A DNA stretch of 64,000 bases from Pseudomonadota bacterium. Its GTDB lineage: Bacteria; Pseudomonadota; Gammaproteobacteria; Steroidobacterales; Steroidobacteraceae. Within the stretch, counting starts at the first letter, position 1. The number at the start of each line of letters is the position of its first letter. The notes under the pieces were generated by a model that was not told the DNA's origin, searched no databases, and worked only from the letters and a program-made list of their open reading frames with translations. The stretch is taken from assembly GCA_018241445.1 (NCBI GenBank), contig JAFEDT010000011.1:1-64000 (forward strand). The letters are read 5' to 3'. The position numbers and the translations under genes are program-made. Of the stretch, positions 1-9,756 are shown piece after piece.

Positions 1-1
1 G

Positions 2-1828
<1,827 letters not shown>

Positions 1829-1839
1829 GGGGTCTTCTG

Positions 1840-1858
1840 GCAGCCGGCGGGCGGCTGC
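1840..1858. terminator. Stem-loop after lon
   Basis: Seven-base perfect arms GCAGCCG and CGGCTGC with a five-base loop lie 12 bases after the lon stop, between two convergent genes. No T-run follows, so it is a candidate bidirectional terminator or an RNA-stabilising hairpin rather than a clear Rho-independent terminator. Confidence 0.35.
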
Positions 1859-1896
1859 ATGAGGCTCAATCGTGGGGTGCGCGCCCCGTCTCGACG

Positions 1897-2772
1897 TTAC
1901 TCGCCTGCGGCCGGCTGTTTGCCGGCGAGAAAGCGCAGCACGGTCGCGTTGAATTCCCTGGGTCTTTGCCACATCGCGAAGTGGCTCGCGTGCTTCAGGA
2001 ATATCAGCTGCGCGCCCGGGATCAGCTGCGCCATCTCGCGTGTGTGCTCGGGCCTGATCGCTTCGTCGTACTGGCCATCCATGATCAACGTCGGTACATG
2101 AATCGAACGCAGCTGCGCCGCGGAATACCGTGGCTCGTTGGCCCACATCGAGGAGATCTGCTTGATGAAGGCAGCGAATTCACCGGGTGTTGGCGACAGG
2201 ACGGCGTACTCTTCGCGGGCGCGCGCGATGTAGGCGTTGAAGATGGGATCTGCGGCGACGTCCCGGGTGCCCTCGGGCGTGTAGTTGGCGCCGAACGCCA
2301 GCAGGCGGCTCAGCCGCTGCGGATGGCGGATTGCAATGTCCAGACCGATGATGCCGCCATCGCTCCAGCCGACCAGCGCCACCCTGGGGATCTTCAGATA
2401 ATCCAGCAGCGCCAGGTAGTCATCGGCCAGCAGCGTGTAGTGGAAGGGTCGGTCCGAGCGGGTGCTGCGCCCGTGACCGCGGCTGTCGGCGACGATCACC
2501 TCGTGGTCCTTCGCCAGTGCCGGCACCTGGAAGCCCCACATGTCGGCGTTGCCGAGTCCGCCGTGGATGAGCAGCACCGGCGGCCCTGCGCCGTACACAG
2601 CGTAATACATGCGAATGCCGTTGACTGGCGCCATACCGCTTTCCCGCGCCGCAGGCATGGGAGGCGGCCTCGGCAGGGTCTTCCAGGGCTCCGCACCGTG
2701 GGCGTTGCTGGCGAACAGCAGCCCCGCGGCCAGAGTTGCCGGCAGCATTTTCATCGCAGCATTAGTGCGCAT
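1897..2772 (-). CDS. Secreted alpha/beta hydrolase
   Basis: A 291-residue alpha/beta-hydrolase-fold protein of unknown substrate. The first ~27 residues form a signal peptide (Met-Lys then a hydrophobic run ending SNAHGA), so it is probably periplasmic. The oxyanion region HGGLGNADMW is at about residues 70-79, the nucleophile elbow GWSDGG puts Ser at residue 137, Asp is in DGQYDEAIRPEH and His in KHASHFAMWQ near the C-terminus, giving a full triad. It is convergent with lon and divergent from the broken toxin-antitoxin remnant. The ATG at 2772 is chosen because it starts the signal peptide. Esterase, lipase or haloalkane-type activity cannot be told apart from sequence alone. Confidence 0.85.
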   Translation of the reverse strand: MRTNAAMKMLPATLAAGLLFASNAHGAEPWKTLPRPPPMPAARESGMAPVNGIRMYYAVYGAGPPVLLIHGGLGNADMWGFQVPALAKDHEVIVADSRGHGRSTRSDRPFHYTLLADDYLALLDYLKIPRVALVGWSDGGIIGLDIAIRHPQRLSRLLAFGANYTPEGTRDVAADPIFNAYIARAREEYAVLSPTPGEFAAFIKQISSMWANEPRYSAAQLRSIHVPTLIMDGQYDEAIRPEHTREMAQLIPGAQLIFLKHASHFAMWQRPREFNATVLRFLAGKQPAAGE

Positions 2773-2841
2773 CAGGTGTGGCCTTGCGAAAATTCGTACG
2801 CGCGCCGGTGCGGCTCAGTGTCCTGCCGGACAATCCCTACA

Positions 2842-2858
2842 GTAAGGAATATCCTTAC
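2842..2858. promoter_or_regulatory. Perfect palindrome, likely MazE/AbrB-type operator
   Basis: GTAAGGA-ATA-TCCTTAC has perfect seven-base arms around a three-base centre and ends 17 bases before the ATG of the toxin-antitoxin remnant. SpoVT/AbrB-type antitoxins repress their own promoters by binding such palindromes. The operator appears intact although the genes behind it are broken. Confidence 0.6.
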
Positions 2859-2875
2859 CCATTGGATAGCAGTCA

Positions 2876-3197
2876 ATGATCACAAGCAAGCTTACCAGCA
2901 AGGCCCAGACCACCATCCCGCAAAACCCGGGCCTATGTTGTTTCCTCCGCGGAACTGGAGGATTCGCACGGTCTGCTTTGGGTGCTGATGATTACCAGCG
3001 CGGAGAACCGTGGTTGGCCGGGTGACGTCGCAATCCCGGACCTGGAAACAGCGGGGTTGCCGGCAGCCTCCGTGATCCGCGCGGCCAAGATTGCAACCAT
3101 CGAGGCGTCCGATGGAGCGAAGCTCGGACGTGTGCGAGATTCTGTGCTGAAGCGGGTAATGGGGCGGATGGAGCGGGAGCTGGGGGCCTCGCTGTAG
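2876..3197 (+). pseudogene. Broken MazEF-like toxin-antitoxin pair, internally deleted
   Basis: From ATG 2876 the frame reads MITSKLTSKAQTTIPQ, the classic first strand pair of an AbrB/MazE-type antitoxin, then becomes unrelated sequence and stops near 3025. In another frame (phase of 2934-3197) the sequence reads AYVVSSAELEDSHGLLWVLM, ITSAENRGWPGDVAIPDLE and AASVIRAAKIATIEASDG, which matches the C-terminal two thirds of PemK/MazF-family toxins. The toxin N-terminus (start codon, GD-V-P/F strand) and the antitoxin C-terminus are missing. One deletion joining antitoxin codon ~16 to toxin codon ~25-30 explains this. A 71-codon GTG-initiated frame (2982-3197) remains but lacks the toxin active-site start. 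Family recognition is by eye. Confidence 0.75.
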
Positions 3198-3288
3198 TCG
3201 AACGCCGACAGCGTGTTGGCCGCGACGCACCCGGGTCGGGCCCATGCCATACTCGCGGCCTCGCAATTGAAGGCTGTCCGCGCTGATC

Positions 3289-5295
3289 ATGACCCGCACT
3301 GAACGCCTCCTGGCCGCGGTATGCCTCGTCGTGCTTGCAAAAGCCGCGGTGGGCCGCGGCGTGACCCCCTACCTGCCCCTGAATCTCGAGCCGGAGATGG
3401 AATCCGAGATCGAGCGGGTGCTGATTCTCGCCGGCAAGCCGGTGATGCGCCGGCCGATTGCCGCAGCGACGGTGCTCGATGCCCTGCCGGCCGCCTGTGA
3501 GCGCGACCGCGTGCTGTGCGAAAGGGTAGGGCGCTACCTCGCCCGCTTCACCCATGTATCCGACCTGACCCACGCCAGTGTGGAGGGCGCCAGCACCCAC
3601 GGCGCCGACCTGACCCTGCCGGACAGCTACGGACTGCACAACCGCAGTGTCTGGGACGCGTCGCTGACGGCGTACGTGCAGCCGAGCGACTATCTGCTGG
3701 TGAATATCGGCGCTGTCGCTTACGACGGCCGGGAGAACTTCACCAACTCCTACCTCAGCGTGGGATTCAGCAAGGCGCAGCTGGACATCGGCTACAAGCC
3801 GCACTGGCTGTCACCCTTCACCGACCGCAGCATGCTGATGAGCACCGAAGCGCCGACCATGCCCTCGGTCAGCCTCTCGAACTACGAGCCGCTGACGCGC
3901 ATGAACATCTCCTACGAGATCTTCGACGCGCGCATGTCGAAGTCCGACCGCATCGTGTGGCAGGCCTCACCCACGGGTTATACCAGCGGCCGCCCGTTCC
4001 TGGGCGGCGTGCAGCTCACCGCCGAGCCGGTGAGCGGCTGGTCCTTCGGGGTCAACCGGCTGGTGCAGTTCGGCGGCGGCGCACGCGGCGGGGCGTCCAT
4101 CACCCGGCTGTTGCAGGCCATGTTCAATCCGTCGCGATACTCCAACACCAACGCGCAACTGAGTGTGGACCAGAAGGCGACCAACCAGGAAGCCTCGTTC
4201 ATCAGCAGCCTGGTGATACCGGGCCCGGTGCCGTTCTCGGTGTACGCGGAGTACGCCGGCGAGGACACCTCCCGCGGACGCAACTACCTGCTGGGCGACT
4301 CGGCGCTCTCGTGGGGCATCCATTTCCCCCGCATTGCACGCCGCTTCGACCTGACGCTGGAAGCCACCGAATGGCAGAACGCGTGGTATGAGCATTCGGT
4401 CTGGCAGGACGGCATGACCAACTACGGCCTGGTCGTCAGCAACTGGTTTGGCGACGAGCGCGTGCGCGGCGACGGCGTGGGCGGCCGCAGCGCCATGGCG
4501 AAGCTCGGCTGGGATCCGCAGTTCGGCGGGCGCTTCGAGCTGCGTTACCGGACCCTGCAGAACCAGGTTTACGGCGTGATCCCGTATCACCATTTCAACC
4601 AGACCTCGCTCAGCTACTCGCACCCCTGGAAGGGCCTGGTGCTGGGCGGAGAATTCGACACTGGCAGCGACGTATTCGGCAAGAGTTTCAGCCGCCTGGC
4701 AGGCTTCGTGCGCTACGACACACCGGGATCACTCGCGGCGCTGGGCTTCGGCGGGCCCGAGGACGAGACTGGCAGCACCGGGGCCGAAAGCAAGGACAGC
4801 GAACTGTTCGTCGACCTTGGCGTCAGCAGGCTGCGCGCGCGCATCGACCTGGCGTCCCTCATCGGGCCCCAGGGTCAGCTCAACAAATACTCCGGGCCCT
4901 CGCAAACACACCCCTCCGTGGGAATCGGCGCGCGCCGCATCACTGGCGGACACAGCGATGTCGGTGCGCGCATCGACCTCGACGAACTGGACCACCGCAG
5001 CCTGATCGGCGTGCGCCTGATTGATTACCGCTACCGTTTCGACAGCAGTCCGCTGGCGATCGGCGCGTTCTTCGGCGCGGCCCGCTACGCGCTGGTTACC
5101 CCGGCATACGGCATCTACTACGGCGCGGGGCTGCAGTGGCGCGATATGCTGCCGCACCTGGACCTGGGGCTGGAGGGCCGCTTCTATGACAGTGTCGCCC
5201 GGCGCCACGTGCTGCCAACCGACCCTGCGACGCAGCGCCCCGACGATTTCTTCGACATATCAGGCGCCGTCTTGTCGGCCAGCTACCACTTCTAG
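3289..5295 (+). CDS. Wzi-like capsule assembly outer-membrane protein
   Basis: A 668-residue protein matching the capsule-assembly Wzi family: short signal peptide, an N-terminal region with the helical plug-like segment (LEPEMESEIERVLILAGKPV), then alternating aromatic/polar strands typical of an 18-strand outer-membrane barrel, ending in Phe (SASYHF) as expected for BamA-dependent insertion. Wzi in E. coli anchors group 1 capsule to the cell surface. It is longer than E. coli Wzi (about 480 residues) and more like the larger Wzi-family proteins found widely in proteobacteria. It lies 36 kb from the main polysaccharide locus, so a role in that glycan is inference. The start ATG 3289 gives the signal peptide; the next gene follows after about 40 bases. 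Confidence 0.8.
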   Translation: MTRTERLLAAVCLVVLAKAAVGRGVTPYLPLNLEPEMESEIERVLILAGKPVMRRPIAAATVLDALPAACERDRVLCERVGRYLARFTHVSDLTHASVEGASTHGADLTLPDSYGLHNRSVWDASLTAYVQPSDYLLVNIGAVAYDGRENFTNSYLSVGFSKAQLDIGYKPHWLSPFTDRSMLMSTEAPTMPSVSLSNYEPLTRMNISYEIFDARMSKSDRIVWQASPTGYTSGRPFLGGVQLTAEPVSGWSFGVNRLVQFGGGARGGASITRLLQAMFNPSRYSNTNAQLSVDQKATNQEASFISSLVIPGPVPFSVYAEYAGEDTSRGRNYLLGDSALSWGIHFPRIARRFDLTLEATEWQNAWYEHSVWQDGMTNYGLVVSNWFGDERVRGDGVGGRSAMAKLGWDPQFGGRFELRYRTLQNQVYGVIPYHHFNQTSLSYSHPWKGLVLGGEFDTGSDVFGKSFSRLAGFVRYDTPGSLAALGFGGPEDETGSTGAESKDSELFVDLGVSRLRARIDLASLIGPQGQLNKYSGPSQTHPSVGIGARRITGGHSDVGARIDLDELDHRSLIGVRLIDYRYRFDSSPLAIGAFFGAARYALVTPAYGIYYGAGLQWRDMLPHLDLGLEGRFYDSVARRHVLPTDPATQRPDDFFDISGAVLSASYHF

Positions 5296-5337
5296 GCGGC
5301 CGCGCGCGCCGCTGCAACCCCGGCCCGGGCCGTGAGC

Positions 5338-6630
5338 ATGCGCAAACCCACCGCCGTCGTGCCGCTGGTGCTGCTGGTGTGCGGCGCGCAGCTGATCAAT
5401 TACGTCGATCGCGGCAACCTGGCGACGGCCGTGCCGCTGCTGCAGGGGGAGTTGCACCTGACGGGCACGCAGGTCGGCGTGCTGCTGTCGGCGTTCTATT
5501 ACAGTTACGTGGTGGCGATGGTGCCGGTGGGCGCCCTGGCGCAGCGCCTGGGCGCGCAGCGCGTGCTGGCCGCGGGGATTGCGATCTGGTCGCTGGCAAC
5601 CCTGCTGACGGGATTCGCCACCGGCTTCGTCACCCTGTTGCTGTTGCGCCTGCTGCTGGGTATCGGCGAGAGCGCCTCCTTCCCGTGCAGCTCGCAGCTC
5701 TTTGCCAGCCGCCTGACGCTGCGGCAGATCAGCACGGCAACGGGCTTCATGAGCTTCAGCTACCTGGTCGGCCCTGCGGTCGGCACGCTGCTCGGCGGGC
5801 TGCTGATGCCGCACTTCGGCTGGCGCGCGGTGTTCGTCATGTTCGGCGCGGTGTCGCTGCTGTGGGTCTGGCCCCTGATGCGCATCCGCCTGCCGCAAGC
5901 AGGGCCTCCGGGCACGGCCGCGGCACCTGCGGGCACTGCCGCTGCGCCGCCAACCGGTCCGACGGGGCCTTCCTTCGCGCGCATCCTGCGCGAACGCGGC
6001 CTGTGGGGCGCCTCCCTGGGACACTTCGCGGGTAATTACAACTACTACCTGATCCTGTCGTGGCTGCCGGCATTCCTGGTGAACGAGCGTGGCCTGTCGA
6101 TGCAACGCATGGCGGTCGTGGCGGGCAGTGCCTACCTGTTGAATGCACTGAGCGCGGTGGCGGCCGGTTGGCTCGCGGCCCGGCGCAGCGGTCCGGGGCG
6201 TTCTCCCAGCGGCTTTTACAAGGGCATGATGGCCGTCAACCACGTCGTCTCCCTGGTGTGCATGGTGGGCCTGGTGGTGCTGCCACTGGGCGCGTGCCTC
6301 GCCTGCCTGGTGTTGCTGCAGGTGGTCACCGGGCTGTCCTCGCCCGGCTACTTTGCCATCCCGCAGATCATGGCGGGTCCGACGGCGACCAGCCGCTGGG
6401 TGGGGGTACAGAATGCCTGCGGCAACGTGGCGGGCCTCACCGCACCGCTCCTGACGGGACTGCTGCTGGATGCGACCGGGCACTTTGCCGCCGGCTTCGT
6501 GCTCGCCGGCGCCATCAACGTGCTGGGACTGATCGGCTGGCTGTGGATCCTGCCGCGCATCCAGCCCATCGACTGGTCACGGCCCGCCGGCGTGTCCAGC
6601 CCCTCCCGGGTGGTCGGCGAGCCTCTGTGA
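5338..6630 (+). CDS. MFS transporter, anion:cation symporter type
   Basis: A 430-residue inner-membrane transporter with 12 predicted membrane segments and a Pro/Ala/Gly-rich cytoplasmic loop between helices 6 and 7 (around residues 185-210). The N-terminus (VDRGNLATAVPLL), the FYYSYV segment in helix 2 and the GIGESASFP motif in helix 4 are typical of the anion:cation symporter family (hexuronate, galactonate, phthalate and other carboxylate carriers). ATG 5338 is preferred to GTG 5332; there is no strong ribosome site for either. It ends 62 bases before tRNA-Val. The substrate is unknown; proximity to the downstream decarboxylase/oxygenase pair suggests an organic acid or betaine-like compound but tRNA-Val lies between. 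Confidence 0.85.
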   Translation: MRKPTAVVPLVLLVCGAQLINYVDRGNLATAVPLLQGELHLTGTQVGVLLSAFYYSYVVAMVPVGALAQRLGAQRVLAAGIAIWSLATLLTGFATGFVTLLLLRLLLGIGESASFPCSSQLFASRLTLRQISTATGFMSFSYLVGPAVGTLLGGLLMPHFGWRAVFVMFGAVSLLWVWPLMRIRLPQAGPPGTAAAPAGTAAAPPTGPTGPSFARILRERGLWGASLGHFAGNYNYYLILSWLPAFLVNERGLSMQRMAVVAGSAYLLNALSAVAAGWLAARRSGPGRSPSGFYKGMMAVNHVVSLVCMVGLVVLPLGACLACLVLLQVVTGLSSPGYFAIPQIMAGPTATSRWVGVQNACGNVAGLTAPLLTGLLLDATGHFAAGFVLAGAINVLGLIGWLWILPRIQPIDWSRPAGVSSPSRVVGEPL

Positions 6631-6692
6631 AGATCGAGCGGCCGGGGATTTGGGCTAGAATTTGCGGCAGGCAAGTTGTGCCAGACAGGCCA

Positions 6693-6768
6693 GGGTGCTT
6701 AGCTCAGCTGGTAGAGCGTCGCCTTTACACGGCGAATGTCGGCGGTTCGATCCCGTCAGCACCCACCA
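6693..6768 (+). tRNA. tRNA-Val (anticodon TAC)
   Basis: Complete cloverleaf of 76 bases: acceptor arms GGGTGCT/AGCACCC, D arm GCTC/GAGC, anticodon stem TCGCC/GGCGA with loop TTTACAC giving anticodon TAC, T arm GGCGG/CCGTC (one G-T pair) with TTCGATC, discriminator A and encoded CCA. A TAGAAT box at 6656-6661 could be its -10 element. Confidence 0.97.
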
Positions 6769-6826
6769 TCCATGCCGCCCCGAAATCCGCCGGCCCGGCC
6801 CACCGGGCGAGACCTCTTAAGCTCAA

Positions 6827-8458
6827 GTGAAAACCCTCGGCCAGTACCTGATCGAAGCGCTCACCGCCCGGGGCGTGCGCCATGTGTTCGGCATTCCCGG
6901 CGTCCACAACCTGGAGCTGTATCGCGGGCTGGCGCGCAGCCCGATTCGTCATGTCAGCGGCCGGCACGAGCAGGGCCTGGGTTTCATGGCCGACGGCTAC
7001 GCGCGGGTCAGCGGCCGCCCCGGGGTGTGCTTCACCATCACCGGTCCCGGGGTGACCAATATCCTGACCGCGATGGGGCAGGCCTACGGCGATTCCGTTG
7101 CGATGCTGGTCATTTCCAGCCAGAACCGCCGCGGTGAGGCGGGCAGCGGCCGTGGCTTCCTGCACGAGTTGCCCGACCAGCGCGCCATGGCGGCGGGGGT
7201 GGCCTGCGCAACCTTCGCCATCGGGGCGCCGGCGGAGTTGCCGGCGGCACTGGTCGCGGCTTTCGAAATTTTCCGTTCCGCACGCCCGCGCCCCGTATAC
7301 ATCGAGATCCCGCTCGATGTGCTGGCGCAGGATTCCTCAGGCCTGGCGCTGCCCAGCCCCGTGCGCCAGGCGCCGCGGGCGGATGGGACGGCGCTGCAGG
7401 CAGCGGCGACACGACTGTTCGATGCGCGCCGGCCGGTAATCCTGGCCGGCGGGGGCGCGGTGCGCGCTGCGGCGCTGGTGCTGGAAGTGGCGCAGCGGCT
7501 GGACGCGCCGGTCGTCATGACGGCGAACGCGCGGGGGATCGTGCCGTCCGGGCATGCGCTGGCGGTGCCCTGCAGTCCGACGCTGGAACCGGTGCGCGAG
7601 CTCATCGCCGCGGCTGACTGCGTGCTGGCGGTGGGCACGGAAATCGGGCCGACGGACTACGATGCGTATGGGATGAAGGAGTTTCCGAATCCGCCCGGGC
7701 TGGTGCGGATCGACATCGACCCGGCGCAACTGAATCGCAGCGCCCGGGCAGCGGTAGCCCTGTGCGGGGATGCTGCGCAGGCGCTGCAGGGAATCATTGA
7801 CGCGCTTGCCGCCAGGGCGGCCAGCAACGGCGCCGCCCCCAACCAGGTGCGCCGCGCAGAAGGCGCGCGGCGCGCGGCGGCCTGCCGTGAGGCCGCGCTC
7901 GCGGCAATCAGGCAGATCTCGCCCGCCCTGGAGCAGCACGTGCAGGTGCTGGACATGATGCGCGACACGCTGCCGCAGGCCTTGCTGGTCGGGGATTCCA
8001 CGCAGCTGGTCTACGGCGGCAATCTCGGTTTCAACACTGCGCGCGCCGGCTCCTGGTTCAACTCCGCGACCGGCTACGGCACGCTGGGCTACGCCCTGCC
8101 GGCTGCCACCGGTGCGAGCCTCGCCGATCCCCAGCGACCGGTGATCTGCCTCGTGGGCGACGGCGGCGTGCAGTTCTCGCTGGCAGAGCTGGCGGTGCCG
8201 GGCGAGGCGGGCGCCTGGGTTGCGATCGTGGTGTGGAACAACCGCGGCTATGGCGAGATCAGGACTGCCATGATCGCCGCGGGCATCGATCCGGAGGGCG
8301 TGGACGTCGCGCCGCCGGACTTCGCCCAGCTGGCGCGCGCCTACGGCTACACCCACCACCTCATCCGCTCGCGCGCGGCACTGCGCGCCGCGCTGGCGAG
8401 CTTCGGCGCGCGCCGCCAGGTGGTGTTACTGGAGATCGACGCCGCGCACTTCACCTGA
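6827..8458 (+). CDS. ThDP-dependent decarboxylase/acetolactate-synthase-like enzyme
   Basis: A 543-residue enzyme with the three-domain layout of the acetohydroxyacid synthase superfamily. The ThDP-activating Glu is at about residue 48 (GRHEQG), and the diphosphate/Mg motif GDGG...NN spans about residues 444-474 (GDGGVQFSLAEL to VVWNNRGYGEI). The opening FGIPGVHNLELYRGL is characteristic of the branch annotated as 5-guanidino-2-oxopentanoate decarboxylase (AruI of the arginine transaminase pathway) rather than IlvB, so a 2-oxo-acid decarboxylase role is favoured. No IlvN-like small subunit is nearby. The GTG start at 6827 begins directly with the conserved N-terminus; no good ribosome site precedes it. 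The Rieske gene follows after 17 bases, so the two are probably co-transcribed. Confidence 0.85.
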   Translation: MKTLGQYLIEALTARGVRHVFGIPGVHNLELYRGLARSPIRHVSGRHEQGLGFMADGYARVSGRPGVCFTITGPGVTNILTAMGQAYGDSVAMLVISSQNRRGEAGSGRGFLHELPDQRAMAAGVACATFAIGAPAELPAALVAAFEIFRSARPRPVYIEIPLDVLAQDSSGLALPSPVRQAPRADGTALQAAATRLFDARRPVILAGGGAVRAAALVLEVAQRLDAPVVMTANARGIVPSGHALAVPCSPTLEPVRELIAAADCVLAVGTEIGPTDYDAYGMKEFPNPPGLVRIDIDPAQLNRSARAAVALCGDAAQALQGIIDALAARAASNGAAPNQVRRAEGARRAAACREAALAAIRQISPALEQHVQVLDMMRDTLPQALLVGDSTQLVYGGNLGFNTARAGSWFNSATGYGTLGYALPAATGASLADPQRPVICLVGDGGVQFSLAELAVPGEAGAWVAIVVWNNRGYGEIRTAMIAAGIDPEGVDVAPPDFAQLARAYGYTHHLIRSRAALRAALASFGARRQVVLLEIDAAHFT

Positions 8459-8475
8459 AGCCAGGAGAGCATGTA

Positions 8476-9684
8476 GTGAGTGAAAGTCTGCAGCAGTTGT
8501 TGGCGGGCTGGCAGCCCGGCCATGCCCTCCCCGGCGGGCTGTACGGCAATCCGCACACCTACGAGCGTGAGCTGGATGCCATTTTCCTGAAGTCGTGGCT
8601 GTGCATCGGGCATGTCAGCCAGGTACCGCGCGTGGGCGACTACTTCCTGTTTGACATTGCGCGCGAGTCGGTGATCGTGGTGCGCGGAGGCGAGGGCTCG
8701 GTGAACGCGCTGCTCAACGTATGCCGGCATCGCGGCTCGCGCGTCTGCGATGAGGCCACCGGTCACGAAACCCGACTGGTGTGCCGCTATCACGGCTGGT
8801 CCTACGGCCTGGACGGCACGCTGCGTGCGGCCGCGCGCATGCCCGGGGACTTCGATCGCTCGCGCCATGGCCTCAGGCGCCTGCAGGCGCGGGTGTTCGC
8901 CGGGCTGATCTTCGTCAACTTCGCACCCGAGCCCCCGGACTTCTCGGTCATCGAGCGTGACCTCGCCGCACCCCTGGCGCCGTACCAGCTCGATCGGGCG
9001 AAGGTGGCGCACCGCCAGACCTACGCCATCGACAGCGACTGGAAGCTGGCGGTGGAGAACTACTGCGAGTGCTACCACTGCCAGCCGGCGCACCCGGAAT
9101 ACTCGGTCGGCCACTCACACGCGCTCAGTCCGCAGGAGGAGGCCGCCATGCTGGGGCCGGTGAAGGCGCGGGCCGCGCAGGCCGGCCTCACCGACATTTT
9201 CTACGTCCGCAACTCCTGGCTCGCCGCCGGGCAGCTGGGCACCGACCGCGGCTACAAGCGCTACGCGCTGATGCGCGGACACAAGACCGGCAGCCGCGAC
9301 GGCGGGCAGCTGGCGCCGTTCCTGGGCAGCATCCGTGACTTCGACGGCGGCGCCACCGATCTGCACTTCGGACCGATGATGTTCGGACTGGCCTACTGCG
9401 ACCACGTGGTGCTGTACCGCTTCACGCCGCGCGGTCCGCGCAACACGGACTGCGAGATCCTGTGGCTGGTCAACGGCGAGGCGCAGGAGGGCCGTGACTA
9501 CCAGCTCAGGGACCTGATCTGGCTGTGGGATGTGACCACGGTGGCGGACAAACGCATCATCGAGCGCAACCAGGCGGGCGTGGACTCGCGCTACTATCGC
9601 CCCGGCCCGATGTCGGAAATGGAGGAGTTCACCCAGCGCTTCCTGGAGTGGTATGTGGCCACCCTGCGCGCTACCGGCGCCTGA
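8476..9684 (+). CDS. Rieske non-haem iron oxygenase, alpha subunit
   Basis: A 402-residue ring-hydroxylating-type oxygenase. The Rieske [2Fe-2S] ligands are C83, H85, C103 and H106 (CRHRG and CRYHGW). The mononuclear iron site is ENYCECYHCQPAH with H201 and H206; the residue three before the first His, which normally is the bridging Asp, is Glu198, as in carnitine monooxygenase CntA and other oxygenases acting on quaternary amines. GTG 8476 is chosen because an AGGAG site lies at 8463-8467; longer upstream reading is inside the preceding gene. No reductase or ferredoxin gene is adjacent. Likely roles are N-demethylation or hydroxylation of a betaine-like substrate. A small GC-rich hairpin (9687-9699) follows the stop. 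Confidence 0.88.
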   Translation: MSESLQQLLAGWQPGHALPGGLYGNPHTYERELDAIFLKSWLCIGHVSQVPRVGDYFLFDIARESVIVVRGGEGSVNALLNVCRHRGSRVCDEATGHETRLVCRYHGWSYGLDGTLRAAARMPGDFDRSRHGLRRLQARVFAGLIFVNFAPEPPDFSVIERDLAAPLAPYQLDRAKVAHRQTYAIDSDWKLAVENYCECYHCQPAHPEYSVGHSHALSPQEEAAMLGPVKARAAQAGLTDIFYVRNSWLAAGQLGTDRGYKRYALMRGHKTGSRDGGQLAPFLGSIRDFDGGATDLHFGPMMFGLAYCDHVVLYRFTPRGPRNTDCEILWLVNGEAQEGRDYQLRDLIWLWDVTTVADKRIIERNQAGVDSRYYRPGPMSEMEEFTQRFLEWYVATLRATGA

Positions 9685-9756
9685 CCGGCCCGCCGGGCCA
9701 GTCGCTGCCCGCGCCGGGGCCTGTCGGCGTCAGATGCGGCGCTCCCGGCGCCTGCG

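Noticed and set aside
3216..3253. TTGGCC and CATACT before wzi as a promoter
   Set aside because: Spacing is 26 bases, outside the usual range.
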